A stretch of DNA of 39,255 nt from Candidatus Poribacteria bacterium (GCA_028824685.1 JAPPCZ010000033.1:1-39255); one strand, 5' to 3'. Positions 7,034 through 16,928 are shown, counted from the stretch's first letter. The notes: generated by a model from the sequence alone, not told the origin. Program-made: numbers and translations.

Positions 7034-8722
7034 ATGAAAACCTTAATTTGGAGTTGCTTTGTTTTAGTTTTGATAACTGGGCAACTTCACGCGGATGAGA
7101 GTTTGACGGATAACAACAAGATTATGCTCACCCTTGATAGTGGGCAAGAAGTACACATAAAGGGCTTTATTGCCCCAGTTGAATACACACAAGATAATTT
7201 CCATGTAACGTGGGATACATTGGCAAACCTGCGGGTTGCCGAGCCAGAGAAGCAGCACTCCGAAACCGTTTTCCGCTCTTTGCTGCCAAACCAAACAGTT
7301 TCCATTGGTGAACTCTGGCAGATAAAGGAGGAGGGTGTTCTCACACTGCTTCGGCAACTACATCCAAATCCGCATCTGGATATGCACATTAATATGGGGG
7401 ATTCCCGTGGTTTATGGGCATGCTTGCGCGCTTACAACGATAGGTTTGCCGACATTATGTTTCGGATTCATGCCGAGTTCAAGCTGAAAGATGGGTGGTT
7501 TACGCCCTCACAGTTCGCTGGACATCTTGTGATTGACCGAATCGGAAAGAAGGTAGCGTTTTTTGAGATGCGGGTTCCTGAAGCACTGATAAATTTTGAT
7601 GTCAATAAGCAACATGAAGGTGCACAAAGTTTTGGAACGGACATGGGTTATTGCCCGCAAATAGAACTTCGTGCCGGAACACAAGATATTTTACAAAACG
7701 CTAAATTCACAGAGGCTATCACTCTGGAAGAAGCAAAACGTCTTTTAAAATTACGTTTCTATAAGTCGCAGCAAATTAACTGGGTATCAATAGACGAAGC
7801 ATTAAAAATGTCACCTGCACATCAGAAGCCTGTTCATGCGATTTCAATAAACGGACCGCTTGATGACGAAGCGTGCTGAGGGAGCGGCAAAAGTTTGAGG
7901 GCAGTTGTCCTCTCCGATGACCGAGTCGTAAAATTCCTGAACGAAAATTTCATCAACACGTGGGTGTTCAATGCGGACTTAGGACGTTCCCCCAGTTTAC
8001 AAGATCCTATTGCTAAGCGGCGCAAGCGAGAATCCAAGACGTTTAATACTACGCACGCGTTGGCACAAGCAATCATGAAGGGATGGAATGAGTATTCCCC
8101 AGCGGATTGTTTAGTTATCTCGTCTGAGTTTGAATTGATGGGTAGCCTACCGGTCAATGAGTTGCTTACTGTACAAGATCCTGCTGAGAATTACCTGACG
8201 TTTCTCCAGGACTCCTTAGCGGGAAAAACTCCTGGTGTGAGCGGAGGTGTCGCGAAACCTTCATCTAAAACTGATTCAGAAGACCTCCGCAACTTAGATA
8301 GTCCAGTCACGGGAAGTTTGAAAGTAACACTCACTGATGAAAAACCCGAGCAGCAAGTCCTTAACATTTTCCGAACTTCAAAAGAGGGTTTTCAAGATTA
8401 TACTGTCGTTGAAATTGACGCAACAGCGTTTAAAAATGGCGGCACACTCTTACTCAATATCTTGGTTGGGAATGCTGAATCTATGGGTTCGTTTGATCTA
8501 TATGATGCCAAGACAGAGTTACCAAAAACGGGTATGCCTAAAGGTGCACTTGCCTCCGCATGGGATATTCGACCTGGTAAAAGTAAAACAATCAAGTATG
8601 ATTTTGAGCAGGGTCAAGCCTTTAAGTTAGGTGCTACTGGTAGTTGGTTCAGTGAAGAGGGGAGCATTAACGCTTTTCTTTTACGAATCTCTGTAGAGAC
8701 GGAACTCGGAAAAGAAGACTAA
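7034..8722 (+). CDS. Selenoprotein N-like protein with Sec at UGA 7877-7879
   Basis: Read with UGA as selenocysteine the gene gives 562 residues. Residues 1-21 are a signal peptide (MKTLIWSCFVLVLITG...LHA), so it acts outside the cytoplasm. The redox centre is Cys281-Sec282 in DDEACUGSGKSLR, followed by VVLSDDRVVKFLNENF and INTWVF. From memory this matches vertebrate selenoprotein N, whose centre is SCUGSGRTLRETVL with a following LLN...FISTWS and an upstream LDDQ. Both parts lie in the same frame, with only 15 bases between the UGA and the next possible start (a TTG lacking a ribosome-binding site), and sequence similarity crosses the UGA. Residues about 428-562 form a separate beta-rich module that recurs in the sigma factor encoded next. 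AAGGAG precedes ATG 7034, and an ECF-like promoter lies upstream. SelN is a reductase that resembles thioredoxin reductase in its Cys-Sec-Gly centre. Selenocysteine insertion here needs proof. Confidence 0.85.
7897..7912 (+). promoter_or_regulatory. Candidate bacterial SECIS hairpin
   Basis: GAGGGC (7897-7902) pairs with GTCCTC (7907-7912), including one G-U pair, around the loop AGTT. The loop starts 23 bases after the UGA and has a G in its first two bases. Both points fit the published bacterial SECIS consensus (loop 16-37 bases downstream of UGA). It lies within the coding sequence, as bacterial SECIS elements do. Confidence 0.6.
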
Positions 8723-8764
8723 TTTCAATGTCCAGAGTGCTATAACCGCTATTCCTTGTGGGCA

Positions 8765-8798
8765 GATTCTCAGAGGTGCAACTGAATCTCTGAGAATC
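8765..8798 (+). terminator. Hairpin after the selenoprotein gene
   Basis: A perfect 11-bp stem, GATTCTCAGAG with CTCTGAGAATC and a 12-base loop, 42 bases past the stop. It lacks a T-run, so termination is uncertain; it may instead protect the transcript or partly separate it from the sigma gene. The rest of 8723-8934 shows only a weak TATAAT at 8900-8905. Confidence 0.4.
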
Positions 8799-8934
8799 CA
8801 CCCATAAGCAGCAATGCCTTGAATATCTATGTAAGAATCTCTAACGAGTGTGGAGGCAGAAGTACTTGTTTAAATTGCATCAGTATACTACATTGATGAT
8901 ATAATTTTAATGAAGCATTAATTTGAGGTGCCTT

Positions 8935-10248
8935 ATGAAAAACGATGATGTTGCACTAATTGACCGCATCCTTGCAGGTGATGACACTGCTTTTGCTACT
9001 TTGGTAGAAAAATACCAGAAACAAGTCCACGCGCTGGCTTGGCGAAAAATCGGTGATTTCCATATTGCTGAAGAAATAACACAAGACACCTTTTTGCAAG
9101 TATATCAAAAATTAGTAAGCCTGAAAAATCCAAATCAGTTTTCTGGGTGGCTTTATGTAATTGCTACACGTCGTTGCCTCGCTTGGCTTCGTAAGAAACG
9201 CTTTCAGACGCAAGCGTTGGAAGACACAGATATTGAGTTGATAGAAGGTGAAACATATTCCCGATATGTGGCTGAGGAGCGAGCAAAAGCTACTGCTGAA
9301 ACGCAGCGCGAAGTGGCTAAAAAGCTGCTTGCAAAGTTACAAGATAGTGAGCGTACGGTGATGACACTTTACTATTTTGGAGAAATGACATGTGAAGAAA
9401 TTAGCAAATTTTTAGGTGTATCAACGAGTACAATAAAAAGTCGTCTTAGACGTGCCAGACAACGTCTAAAAAAAGAGGAAACGATAATCAGAGAAGCACT
9501 TGAACACTTCCAAATCTCACCTAACCTAACCGATAATATCATGCAAGAAATTCCCCATCTTAAACCCGCTGCGCCTTCTGCAAGTAAACCTTTGTTACCG
9601 TGGGCACTCGCTGCTTCAACCTTCGTTGTAGCGATCCTGATGTTGGGAATAGGTAATCAATACTTTGCCCGTTTCCAACAACCCTACAGTTTTGATGCCA
9701 CATCAGAAATGAAAGTTGAAATCATTGACGATTCCATTGACTTGAATGTCCCGTCAAAGCCGAATGCAAGAAATCAATTAGGGCAGTCTGATGTTTCCGG
9801 TAAAAGCGAAGGGATCACTCCAAAATCAGAAAACGCTTTATCTACCCAGGTAGAGAATATTGTCCTTAACGGTGAGCAGCCCTCAAAAGATGTCTTAGGC
9901 ATTTTCCGAACACCTGACACACACTCTCAGGACTACACTATTGTTGAAATTGATGCGACAGCATTCAAGGATGGCGGCACGCTCACCATTGATATTTGGG
10001 TCGGGAGTGCTGAGACATCTGGTTCATTCAACTTATTTGATAGCAACACTGAACTTCCCTCAGAACGAATTCCTCAGACAGCGCTCGCCTCAGCGTCAGG
10101 TATTCCGAGCGGCAAAGCAGGAAAAATTACACACCGTTTTGATCAAGGCAAAGTCTTTAAATTGGGCGCTATCGGCAATTCGTTCAATGAAAAGGAGAGT
10201 GTCAATTCTTTTCTCGCGAATATATCTATAGAATCTGGATTACAATAA
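8935..10248 (+). CDS. ECF-type sigma factor with transmembrane helix and SelN-tail domain (paralogue 1)
   Basis: Membrane-tethered sigma factor of 437 residues. Sigma region 2 covers about 20-89 (DFHIAEEITQDTF, GWLYVIATRRCLAWLRKKR) and region 4 about 131-181 (ERTVMTLYYFGEMTCEEIS, STSTIKSRLRRARQRL). A linker leads to a single helix at about 221-243 (PWALAASTFVVAILMLGIG), then an extracytoplasmic part. Residues about 312-437 (GIFRTPD...YTIVEIDATAFKDGGTL) match the C-terminal module of the selenoprotein gene just upstream. The start is ATG 8935 behind GAGGTG; a TTG at 8923 overlaps that site. It is the shortest of five tandem paralogues and the only one without the conserved double promoter and without the internal ATG at codon 184, where it has ATA. 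Confidence 0.88.
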   Translation: MKNDDVALIDRILAGDDTAFATLVEKYQKQVHALAWRKIGDFHIAEEITQDTFLQVYQKLVSLKNPNQFSGWLYVIATRRCLAWLRKKRFQTQALEDTDIELIEGETYSRYVAEERAKATAETQREVAKKLLAKLQDSERTVMTLYYFGEMTCEEISKFLGVSTSTIKSRLRRARQRLKKEETIIREALEHFQISPNLTDNIMQEIPHLKPAAPSASKPLLPWALAASTFVVAILMLGIGNQYFARFQQPYSFDATSEMKVEIIDDSIDLNVPSKPNARNQLGQSDVSGKSEGITPKSENALSTQVENIVLNGEQPSKDVLGIFRTPDTHSQDYTIVEIDATAFKDGGTLTIDIWVGSAETSGSFNLFDSNTELPSERIPQTALASASGIPSGKAGKITHRFDQGKVFKLGAIGNSFNEKESVNSFLANISIESGLQ

Positions 10249-10304
10249 TTTGCCACAAACTGGAACATTTTCCCACCTAAGACTATCTCCAAAAAACTCA
10301 CATC

Positions 10305-10332
10305 TTGACATATCCACCTCATTTGGTAGAAT
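10305..10332 (+). promoter_or_regulatory. Sigma-70-like promoter block, paralogue 2
   Basis: TTGACA at 10305-10310 and TAGAAT at 10327-10332, spacer 16. The surrounding block (CACATCTTGACA...TTTGGTAGAATAGTA) recurs upstream of the three following sigma-fusion genes. Confidence 0.6.
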
Positions 10333-10378
10333 AGTACTCCATAGTATCTCACCATCCCACTAAAACATGCAGAATTAT

Positions 10379-10404
10379 GCACCCGTTTTGTTGTTTCACG
10401 CGTC
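10379..10404 (+). promoter_or_regulatory. ECF-like promoter, paralogue 2
   Basis: GCACCC at 10379-10384 and CGTC at 10401-10404 with a 16-base spacer starting GTTTTG, one base shorter than in the other four copies. It is preceded by the shared CAGAATTAT. Confidence 0.5.
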
Positions 10405-10455
10405 ACAAGATTGATATGAATTGTCGGAATTATTCTTTTGCGGAGGTAGCCACCG

Positions 10456-13400
10456 ATGAAAAACAAAGACGCTGAACTGATTCAACGCACGCTTGCAGGC
10501 GATAACAACGCCTTCTCCGAATTAGTAAAGAAATATCAAAAACAAGTTCACGCGCTCGCTTGGCGGAAAGTAGGTGATTTTCACACTGCTGAAGATATTA
10601 CGCAGGATACTTTCCTCAAAGCCTACCAAAGACTTCACACGCTCAAAGAACCGCAGCGGTTTGCAGGGTGGCTCTATGTCATTGCGACACGTCGATGTCT
10701 TGCATGGTTCCGCAAAAAGCGTCTGCAGAAACAAGCACTGGAAAATGTAGGGACACCAGCAACAAACAAAGATGCTTATTCAAGACATGTTGCTGAGGAA
10801 CAGGCGAAAACTGTTGACAAAGAACAGCAGGAAGTCGTCAAAAAATTGCTTGAGACGTTGCAGGAAAGTGATCGCACCGTCATCACGCTTCATTACTTTG
10901 GCGAGATGACATGTGAGGAGATGAGCGAGTTTTTAGGTGTATCCGCAAATACGATTAAAAGTAGACTTCGCCGCGCACGCAACCGCTTGAAAAAGGAGGA
11001 ACCAATGATCCGAGAAGCAATTGGAAACTTCCAAATTTCACCGAACCTGACCGAAAACATTATGCAAGAAATCAATCGTCTAAAACCTGCTACACCATCT
11101 GCAAGTAAACCTTTGCTCCCATGGGTGATAGGTGCTGCAAGTACAGTTTTGATTGTGCTAATGCTTGGTATAGGGAGTCAATACTTAGCAAATTTTCAGC
11201 AGCCTTATAGTTTGGATGCGCAATCCGAAAGAGCAATTGAACTCGTTGACGCGCCTGTTGTCCAAAATGTTGATGCAAAACCTGATGTGCGAAATCAACT
11301 GGGAAAACTTTCTGCTATTGATGGTAGAGATAATGGAGATGGAGAGAAAGCGAATCAGGTTTTAGGTGATAAAGTTGACTATACTCTATGGAATCTGCCA
11401 GATGGGGCAAAACAACGGCTTGGCAAAGGGATATTGAATGACATGCAGCTATCACCAGATGGCACCCACTTGGCTATTGCGAGTTCTATCGGAGTTTGGC
11501 TCTACGACATCAATACAGGTGCAGAAACAGCACTCTTTACAAAAGATCTGGATTCAGTCAAATTGGTGGCATTTTCACCGGATGGTAAAATAGTTGTTAG
11601 TGCTGATCGGGACAACATAATTCGGAGTTGGGATGTTGAAAGCGGAAAACAATTGTTGGCATTCAAAACTCCTCGTAAGACTTATAGTACTCAATTCAAG
11701 TTGGGAAATACATTCGAAAACTTATTGAGAAACAAACCTTCTGGTAATGAGCTTTTTTCTTTACAATTTTTATCCGATGAAAAAACGCTTGTAGGTACGA
11801 CTTGGGACCGCACAGTCTGGTTTTGGGATATGACTACGGGCAAGAAGTTGAAGACTTTCAACCCAAAATTCCCCAAAATTAAAATCAAAGATAGAATACG
11901 AGAACGCGCGTTAGCTGCCTTTGTAGACCACATAGGTAACGTTGTTTATGCTTTTGGAAATAAGGATGGTACAATTAGCGTCCAAGATGGAAATACCCAC
12001 CGACATTTAAGTAAGCTGATAGCGCGTTTAGATGATTCTTGGATGTATAAAGATGACGGAACACCTTTTCCTATCCAGTATCAATTAGCACCTCAAAAAC
12101 AGCCTCGCTCAGTCTTGGATAGTCTACCTACGAGTTGGAAAGCAGAGGCAGACATGCCTCCTATGAGATGGATAACGAAGTTAGAGTTCTCTCCGGATGG
12201 CAAGATGCTCGTGAGCAAAAGTGATTACCGTCTTCTAAAAGGCGGTGGTTGGAGCGGGAGACCAGTTTCAACTGAAGTTTGGGATGTTGATAAAAGTGAA
12301 CAACTGGCAGCACTACCGTCGAATGTAAACGTAAAATTCTCAAAAGACGGTAAAACACTTGCCCTTATAGGAGAACATGGGTGTTCGATATGGAATGTTG
12401 CTTCACGTAGTGAAATTATTACTCTCCCGAAAGAGACGGACATAAGGTTCTCAGAAAACGGTAAAACCTTCGCTATTATTGATAACAGATCCTATGCAAT
12501 ATGGGATATTGCAACGCGCAGTGAAATCGCAGTACTCGATCTGGCCCCAGAACAATTTGAAGATTTTCCAGAACACTTTGTATTATCTGAAGATGGCAAA
12601 ACCCTTGTTACTACAAGTACGAGAGGCACAGTAGATGTTTGGGACACGCAAAACAGTACTCAATTATGTTCTCTCACTAAAGATTATTCAAAACCAACTC
12701 GAGCGTTGGTATTCTCACACGATGGAGAGACACTTGCAACCAGTGACAGGATGGGCAATATCCAGCTATGGGATCCAAACAGTGGCAAGAAACAAAAAGT
12801 GATTAAAACTGGGAATAAAAGCATAGATGGGTTAGCCTTTTATGCTGACAGTACCACTCTGACTTCTGTGCGTTATGATAGCCTTAAACAGTGGGATATA
12901 ACCACTGGAAAACAGGTCGATGCTTACACTATACCTCGCTCACGCAGTGATGGTAACGGACGATCAATCGGAAAAGGCACAGGATTTGGTATAGATGCAC
13001 TTGCATTCACGCCAAATAGTGAGAAGTTAATCATTAGAGGCTCTTCTTCATCGGGGACATATAAAATATGGGATATTAAAACTGGTAGTCATCCGCACCT
13101 TCTTTCAGAAGTTGTGTATCAAAGAGGTATTGTAGCAATTTCATCTGACGGGAATTTGGTTGCGACAAGTAATAACAATTTCAAGGACTCAGTAGTATCG
13201 TTATGGAATGCTAATACAGGTAATCAGCTTGTCACATTCAACATCTCTAAGCCTAAAAATTGGATAAGTAATTTGTCAAAAAATTTCATAGGGAACAATA
13301 ATGTCTATGCCCTTGCATTCGCACCTGATGGCGAAACCTTGGCAGTTGGTAACAGATACAGGGAGGTCGAATTGTGGCATATTTCCTCTCGGCAACGGAT

Positions 13401-13668
13401 AAAAACTCTAAAGAAACATAAACATGCTGTTTGTAAATTGATATTCTCATCGGATGGAACTATTCTTGCCAGTGGAGATGCGGGTGGGAAAATACACCTA
13501 TGGGATTTTCCCACTTGTCAACACATCACTACATTCAAACTGCCATCAGGGAGCGTTGACGAATTGGTATTTGCACCTGATGGTAAAATATTGGCGAGTG
13601 TAGGTAGCAGTGGCTGGGGTTATAAACAGGATGGAACAATTCTTCTTTGGGATGTGCCATCCAAATAG
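10456..13668 (+). CDS. ECF-type sigma factor fused to a WD40 propeller (paralogue 2)
   Basis: A 1070-residue fusion. Sigma region 2 is at about 20-89, region 4 at about 131-181 (TVITLHYFGEMTCEEMSEFLGVSANTIKSRLRR is clear across its helix-turn-helix), and a transmembrane helix at about 221-244. From about 313 to the end come many WD40-type blades, seen as SPDG...A...V-WD/LWD repeats such as FSPDGKIVVSADRDNIIRSW, LWDPNSGKK, KIWDIKTGS and IHLWDFPTC. That many blades suggest two propellers, outside the membrane by topology. GGAGG at 10442-10446 serves ATG 10456. An in-frame ATG at 11005 (codon 184) has AAGGAGG five bases before it. The signal sensed and how a tethered sigma reaches the chromosome are unknown; proteolytic release is one option. 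Confidence 0.9.
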   Translation: MKNKDAELIQRTLAGDNNAFSELVKKYQKQVHALAWRKVGDFHTAEDITQDTFLKAYQRLHTLKEPQRFAGWLYVIATRRCLAWFRKKRLQKQALENVGTPATNKDAYSRHVAEEQAKTVDKEQQEVVKKLLETLQESDRTVITLHYFGEMTCEEMSEFLGVSANTIKSRLRRARNRLKKEEPMIREAIGNFQISPNLTENIMQEINRLKPATPSASKPLLPWVIGAASTVLIVLMLGIGSQYLANFQQPYSLDAQSERAIELVDAPVVQNVDAKPDVRNQLGKLSAIDGRDNGDGEKANQVLGDKVDYTLWNLPDGAKQRLGKGILNDMQLSPDGTHLAIASSIGVWLYDINTGAETALFTKDLDSVKLVAFSPDGKIVVSADRDNIIRSWDVESGKQLLAFKTPRKTYSTQFKLGNTFENLLRNKPSGNELFSLQFLSDEKTLVGTTWDRTVWFWDMTTGKKLKTFNPKFPKIKIKDRIRERALAAFVDHIGNVVYAFGNKDGTISVQDGNTHRHLSKLIARLDDSWMYKDDGTPFPIQYQLAPQKQPRSVLDSLPTSWKAEADMPPMRWITKLEFSPDGKMLVSKSDYRLLKGGGWSGRPVSTEVWDVDKSEQLAALPSNVNVKFSKDGKTLALIGEHGCSIWNVASRSEIITLPKETDIRFSENGKTFAIIDNRSYAIWDIATRSEIAVLDLAPEQFEDFPEHFVLSEDGKTLVTTSTRGTVDVWDTQNSTQLCSLTKDYSKPTRALVFSHDGETLATSDRMGNIQLWDPNSGKKQKVIKTGNKSIDGLAFYADSTTLTSVRYDSLKQWDITTGKQVDAYTIPRSRSDGNGRSIGKGTGFGIDALAFTPNSEKLIIRGSSSSGTYKIWDIKTGSHPHLLSEVVYQRGIVAISSDGNLVATSNNNFKDSVVSLWNANTGNQLVTFNISKPKNWISNLSKNFIGNNNVYALAFAPDGETLAVGNRYREVELWHISSRQRIKTLKKHKHAVCKLIFSSDGTILASGDAGGKIHLWDFPTCQHITTFKLPSGSVDELVFAPDGKILASVGSSGWGYKQDGTILLWDVPSK

Positions 13669-13761
13669 TTGAAACAATCAAATAACAGAACTACCACAAT
13701 TGCTATCCATTCAATACACTTTCCAACCACAACTTCTTGCCTGCCAACTAAACCTCACATC

Positions 13762-13789
13762 TTGACAAACCACCCCAATCTGGTAAAAT
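13762..13789 (+). promoter_or_regulatory. Sigma-70-like promoter block, paralogue 3
   Basis: TTGACA at 13762-13767 and TAAAAT at 13784-13789, spacer 16, preceded by CTGCCAACTAAACCTCACAT, which is repeated upstream of paralogue 4 at 17288. The gap 13669-13910 holds only this block and the ECF-like site. Confidence 0.6.
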
Positions 13790-13834
13790 AATATTCCATT
13801 GCACCTAACCATCCATTAAAAAATACAGAATTAT

Positions 13835-13861
13835 GCAACCGTTTTCCTCCTAAGTCGCGTC
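13835..13861 (+). promoter_or_regulatory. ECF-like promoter, paralogue 3
   Basis: GCAACC at 13835-13840 and CGTC at 13858-13861, spacer 17 (GTTTT...AAGTCG). It is followed by a leader of about 40 bases to ATG 13911. Confidence 0.5.
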
Positions 13862-13910
13862 ACAGGGGTTCAGTATGAAAAGTTGAACCTATTCTTTCTG
13901 GAGGCACCCG

Positions 13911-16829
13911 ATGAAAAACGACGATGTTGAACTCATTCAACAAGTTCTTGCTGGCGATGAAAACGCTTTCGCTGAGCTTGTGAAAAAGTATCAAAAGCCA
14001 GTTCACGCGCTGGCTTGGCGAAAAATTGGAGATTTCCATATTGCCGAAGAGATTACACAGGATACCTTCCTGAAAGTGTATCAGAGACTTCACACCCTGA
14101 AAGATCCAAACCAGTTTTCTGGGTGGCTCTATGTGATTGCGACGCGCCGATGCTACGCTTGGCTCCGCAAAAAACGGATACGAACCGAACCGTTGGAGGA
14201 CGCAGAGACAACCATGGTACAAAAAGACGCTTATTCCCGACATGTCGCAGAAGAGCGAGTTAAAACCGCTGTTGAAACACAACGCGAAGTGGTCAAGAGA
14301 CTCCTCGCGAAGTTGAAAGAGAGCGAACGTACGGTGATGACACTCCACTACCTCGGTGAGATGACAGTCGAAGAGATTAGCAGGTTCTTAGGGGTATCTG
14401 CGGGAACGATTAAGAGCCGATTACAACGTGCGCGGATGCGTTTACAAAAGGAGGAAACGATGATTAAAGAAGCACTCGACTATTTCCAACTTTCACCGAA
14501 CCTAACCGATAACATCATGCAAGAAGTTTCCCGTCTTAAACCTACGCCTTCAGTAAGCAACCCTTTCGTGCCGTGGGCGATTGCTGCTACAAGTGCTATT
14601 TTAATTGTGTTTATGCTTGGAATAGGTAGTCAACAATTACTCCGTTTTCAACAGCCTTATACATTAGATGCACAGGCTGAGATGACAGTTGAACTTGTTG
14701 ACACGCCTATTGTGCTAAATCTTGATGTGAAACCGGATTTACGTCGTCAGATTGGAAATTCAAAGGCACTTGGTGAAAGCGATAATAACGGACAGAAACC
14801 TGATGAAATATTATTAACCGCCGCGCAGGCGGAAGGAGAAGACATGTCTAATCAAAAACAACAGTGGATTCACGCAAAACGAGTTAGTGGTGCCCCAGCA
14901 TTAAACCTACACGCTACTCCTGATGGGGATCTCTATGTAATTATGAGTTATATTTCTGTCTACAAATTAGCAACGGGAAAAAACACTTGGCAACGAATCC
15001 ACATTAACAAATTCACTTCCTTTGGAGGTGGAGCCTCTATATCCAAGTGGAACAATACTTTGTACTTTTTGCCAAATAATGAACTCTTAACTTCAAATGA
15101 TGACGGTGAAACTTGGGATTTACTCTATTCTTGGAAAAAGGGGAGGTACAAATTAGTCCTAACGAAACAAGCGTTTTACGTCACTTCTGGGAGTGATGTT
15201 CTCCAGTCTCAGGACAAAGGCAAAACATGGAAAAACATAAGCGATGAGTTGATGGGGAGAATCAAATCATTATTTGAGATTCAGAACACGATTTTTGCGG
15301 GAACTAACAATGGCTGTTACCGTTACAGTGGTGGCGGTTGGAAACGCTTGAAATTCCCAGTCACGATTGGCGACGTTATTTCAACTGCAGCAACCGACAG
15401 AAAACTCTATGTTGCTGCAAGGTTGGATTCGAAAGTTTCTCAAAAATTGAAACGTACTTGGGGAATATTTCGATCAACGGATCTCGGGGATTCGTGGCAA
15501 GACATTACACCTACAAATGCTTGGCATATCAATGTTGATTTTCTTAGTATAAAACTTATTGCTGTTGGTGATACGCTCTTAGCGATGGGACAGGGAATGG
15601 TGCGTTCAATTGACGGTGGAGATACTTGGCTGAGTCCACAAGCACTTAACACATCACCGACAATGGGAGGTGGTTCTCCAGTCGCGATAGTGAAAAAGGA
15701 CACTATTTATATCAGTGGTGAAAACGGACTCCATTATTCCACTGATCTCGGTGAATCATGGCACAAGATGAACATCAAGCAAGAGGAAGAAAATATATAT
15801 GATCTAATCGCTTTTAAAAAGAGTGATAAAGATCAAAGTCCACCTGCTGCTCTCTATGCAAGAATGGAATTAGCAACAGGATACAGAGATCAAATTCAAA
15901 AAACCGATGACGGCGGCAATTCCTGGAAACCCGTTCAAATAGCGATACCAATGACAGAACCTAACAGTGAAACACCACCGCATATCACCCAAATTATTAA
16001 GCACGATAATGTCCTTTATGCAAAGGGTAAGGAAAATGTATATCCCAGTTATTATACACGTATTTATCGCTTATCCAGTGATGGTAGGACGCTTGTGCAG
16101 ATTCAAGGTATGCCTGTTCTTAATTCGTATGAGTTATATGAACAGAGACCTGAAGGAAGAGTTCTTGGCGCAACTCAATTTCTTAAACTGTTTACACAAC
16201 CTAAAAGTAAACTTAGAAGTGACCTTACAGAAAGGGGTTTACACGGAGCGTTTGCAGTTACCGACGACACGTTCTACGTTGAATATAACTATAAGCTCTT
16301 CCGATGGAAGCAAGGTGATACAGAATGGTACGACACTGAACAAGAAGAAACCGTTGAATTGACTTTGGATATTGCCAAAAGAAAACTCAAACTTGCAGTT
16401 TCAGGTAATACCGTCTACGTCGGGAAACGGGATGGTCACCTTGTTGTATCGTTTGATAAAGGAAATAACTGGGTTGATCTTACACCTGCTCTGCCATTTC
16501 ATGTTAACTCTTTTAATGATATTGTGCTTGCTGGCTCTACCGTTTATGTAGCAACAGACGCAGGTATCATTACATCAGATGATGGAAGACATTGGCGTAC
16601 CGTCACCGATGCAGAGGGAACGAATCTCGTTATGGAACGCTTGACTGCTGATGGTACAATGCTTTATGGTGTTACCAAAGATACCGGTATCTATCGTTTA
16701 GAAAGCGGCACTTGGGAACAAGTCGTTTCAGAGATACCTGACAACGTAATTTCTCTTGCTGTTGATGGAAACACGTTATATGTAGGTACACAAAACGACG
16801 GCATGCTTCATTTCACTCTTGAAGAATAA
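13911..16829 (+). CDS. ECF-type sigma factor fused to an Asp-box propeller (paralogue 3)
   Basis: A 972-residue fusion: sigma region 2 at about 20-89, region 4 at about 131-181 and a transmembrane helix at about 218-241 (PWAIAATSAILIVFMLGIG). The extracytoplasmic part has repeated Asp-box/BNR turns of the S-x-D-x-G-x-T/S-W type: TSNDDGETWDLL, QSQDKGKTWKNI, RSTDLGDSWQDI, RSIDGGDTWLSP, YSTDLGESWHKM, KTDDGGNSWKPV, VSFDKGNNWVDL and TSDDGRHWRTV. These build sialidase-like or sortilin-like propellers, and the number suggests two. GGAGG at 13900-13904 serves ATG 13911. An in-frame ATG at 14460 (codon 184) follows AAGGAGG by five bases. Its closest relatives are paralogues 4 and 5; the end of the gene and its 3' flank are nearly the same as in paralogue 4. 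Confidence 0.9.
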   Translation: MKNDDVELIQQVLAGDENAFAELVKKYQKPVHALAWRKIGDFHIAEEITQDTFLKVYQRLHTLKDPNQFSGWLYVIATRRCYAWLRKKRIRTEPLEDAETTMVQKDAYSRHVAEERVKTAVETQREVVKRLLAKLKESERTVMTLHYLGEMTVEEISRFLGVSAGTIKSRLQRARMRLQKEETMIKEALDYFQLSPNLTDNIMQEVSRLKPTPSVSNPFVPWAIAATSAILIVFMLGIGSQQLLRFQQPYTLDAQAEMTVELVDTPIVLNLDVKPDLRRQIGNSKALGESDNNGQKPDEILLTAAQAEGEDMSNQKQQWIHAKRVSGAPALNLHATPDGDLYVIMSYISVYKLATGKNTWQRIHINKFTSFGGGASISKWNNTLYFLPNNELLTSNDDGETWDLLYSWKKGRYKLVLTKQAFYVTSGSDVLQSQDKGKTWKNISDELMGRIKSLFEIQNTIFAGTNNGCYRYSGGGWKRLKFPVTIGDVISTAATDRKLYVAARLDSKVSQKLKRTWGIFRSTDLGDSWQDITPTNAWHINVDFLSIKLIAVGDTLLAMGQGMVRSIDGGDTWLSPQALNTSPTMGGGSPVAIVKKDTIYISGENGLHYSTDLGESWHKMNIKQEEENIYDLIAFKKSDKDQSPPAALYARMELATGYRDQIQKTDDGGNSWKPVQIAIPMTEPNSETPPHITQIIKHDNVLYAKGKENVYPSYYTRIYRLSSDGRTLVQIQGMPVLNSYELYEQRPEGRVLGATQFLKLFTQPKSKLRSDLTERGLHGAFAVTDDTFYVEYNYKLFRWKQGDTEWYDTEQEETVELTLDIAKRKLKLAVSGNTVYVGKRDGHLVVSFDKGNNWVDLTPALPFHVNSFNDIVLAGSTVYVATDAGIITSDDGRHWRTVTDAEGTNLVMERLTADGTMLYGVTKDTGIYRLESGTWEQVVSEIPDNVISLAVDGNTLYVGTQNDGMLHFTLEE

Positions 16830-16860
16830 TGTAGTAAGACCTATAATCACAGCAACCTTA

Positions 16861-16893
16861 CCTGTATGCGCGCTTTGTAAGCGCGCATACAGG
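16861..16893 (+). terminator. Hairpin after paralogue 3
   Basis: A perfect 13-bp GC-rich stem, CCTGTATGCGCGC with GCGCGCATACAGG and a 7-base loop, 31 bases past the stop codon. There is no T-run. The preceding 3' flank (TGTAGTAAGACCTATAATCA) also occurs after paralogue 4, but this hairpin does not. Confidence 0.45.
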
Positions 16894-16928
16894 TGATCAT
16901 CAATTTAAAAATCCACTACAAATATCCT

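Noticed and set aside
7895..8722. A separate gene starting at TTG 7895
   Set aside because: It lacks a ribosome-binding site, begins in the middle of a SelN-like conserved segment and continues the frame of the gene before the UGA.
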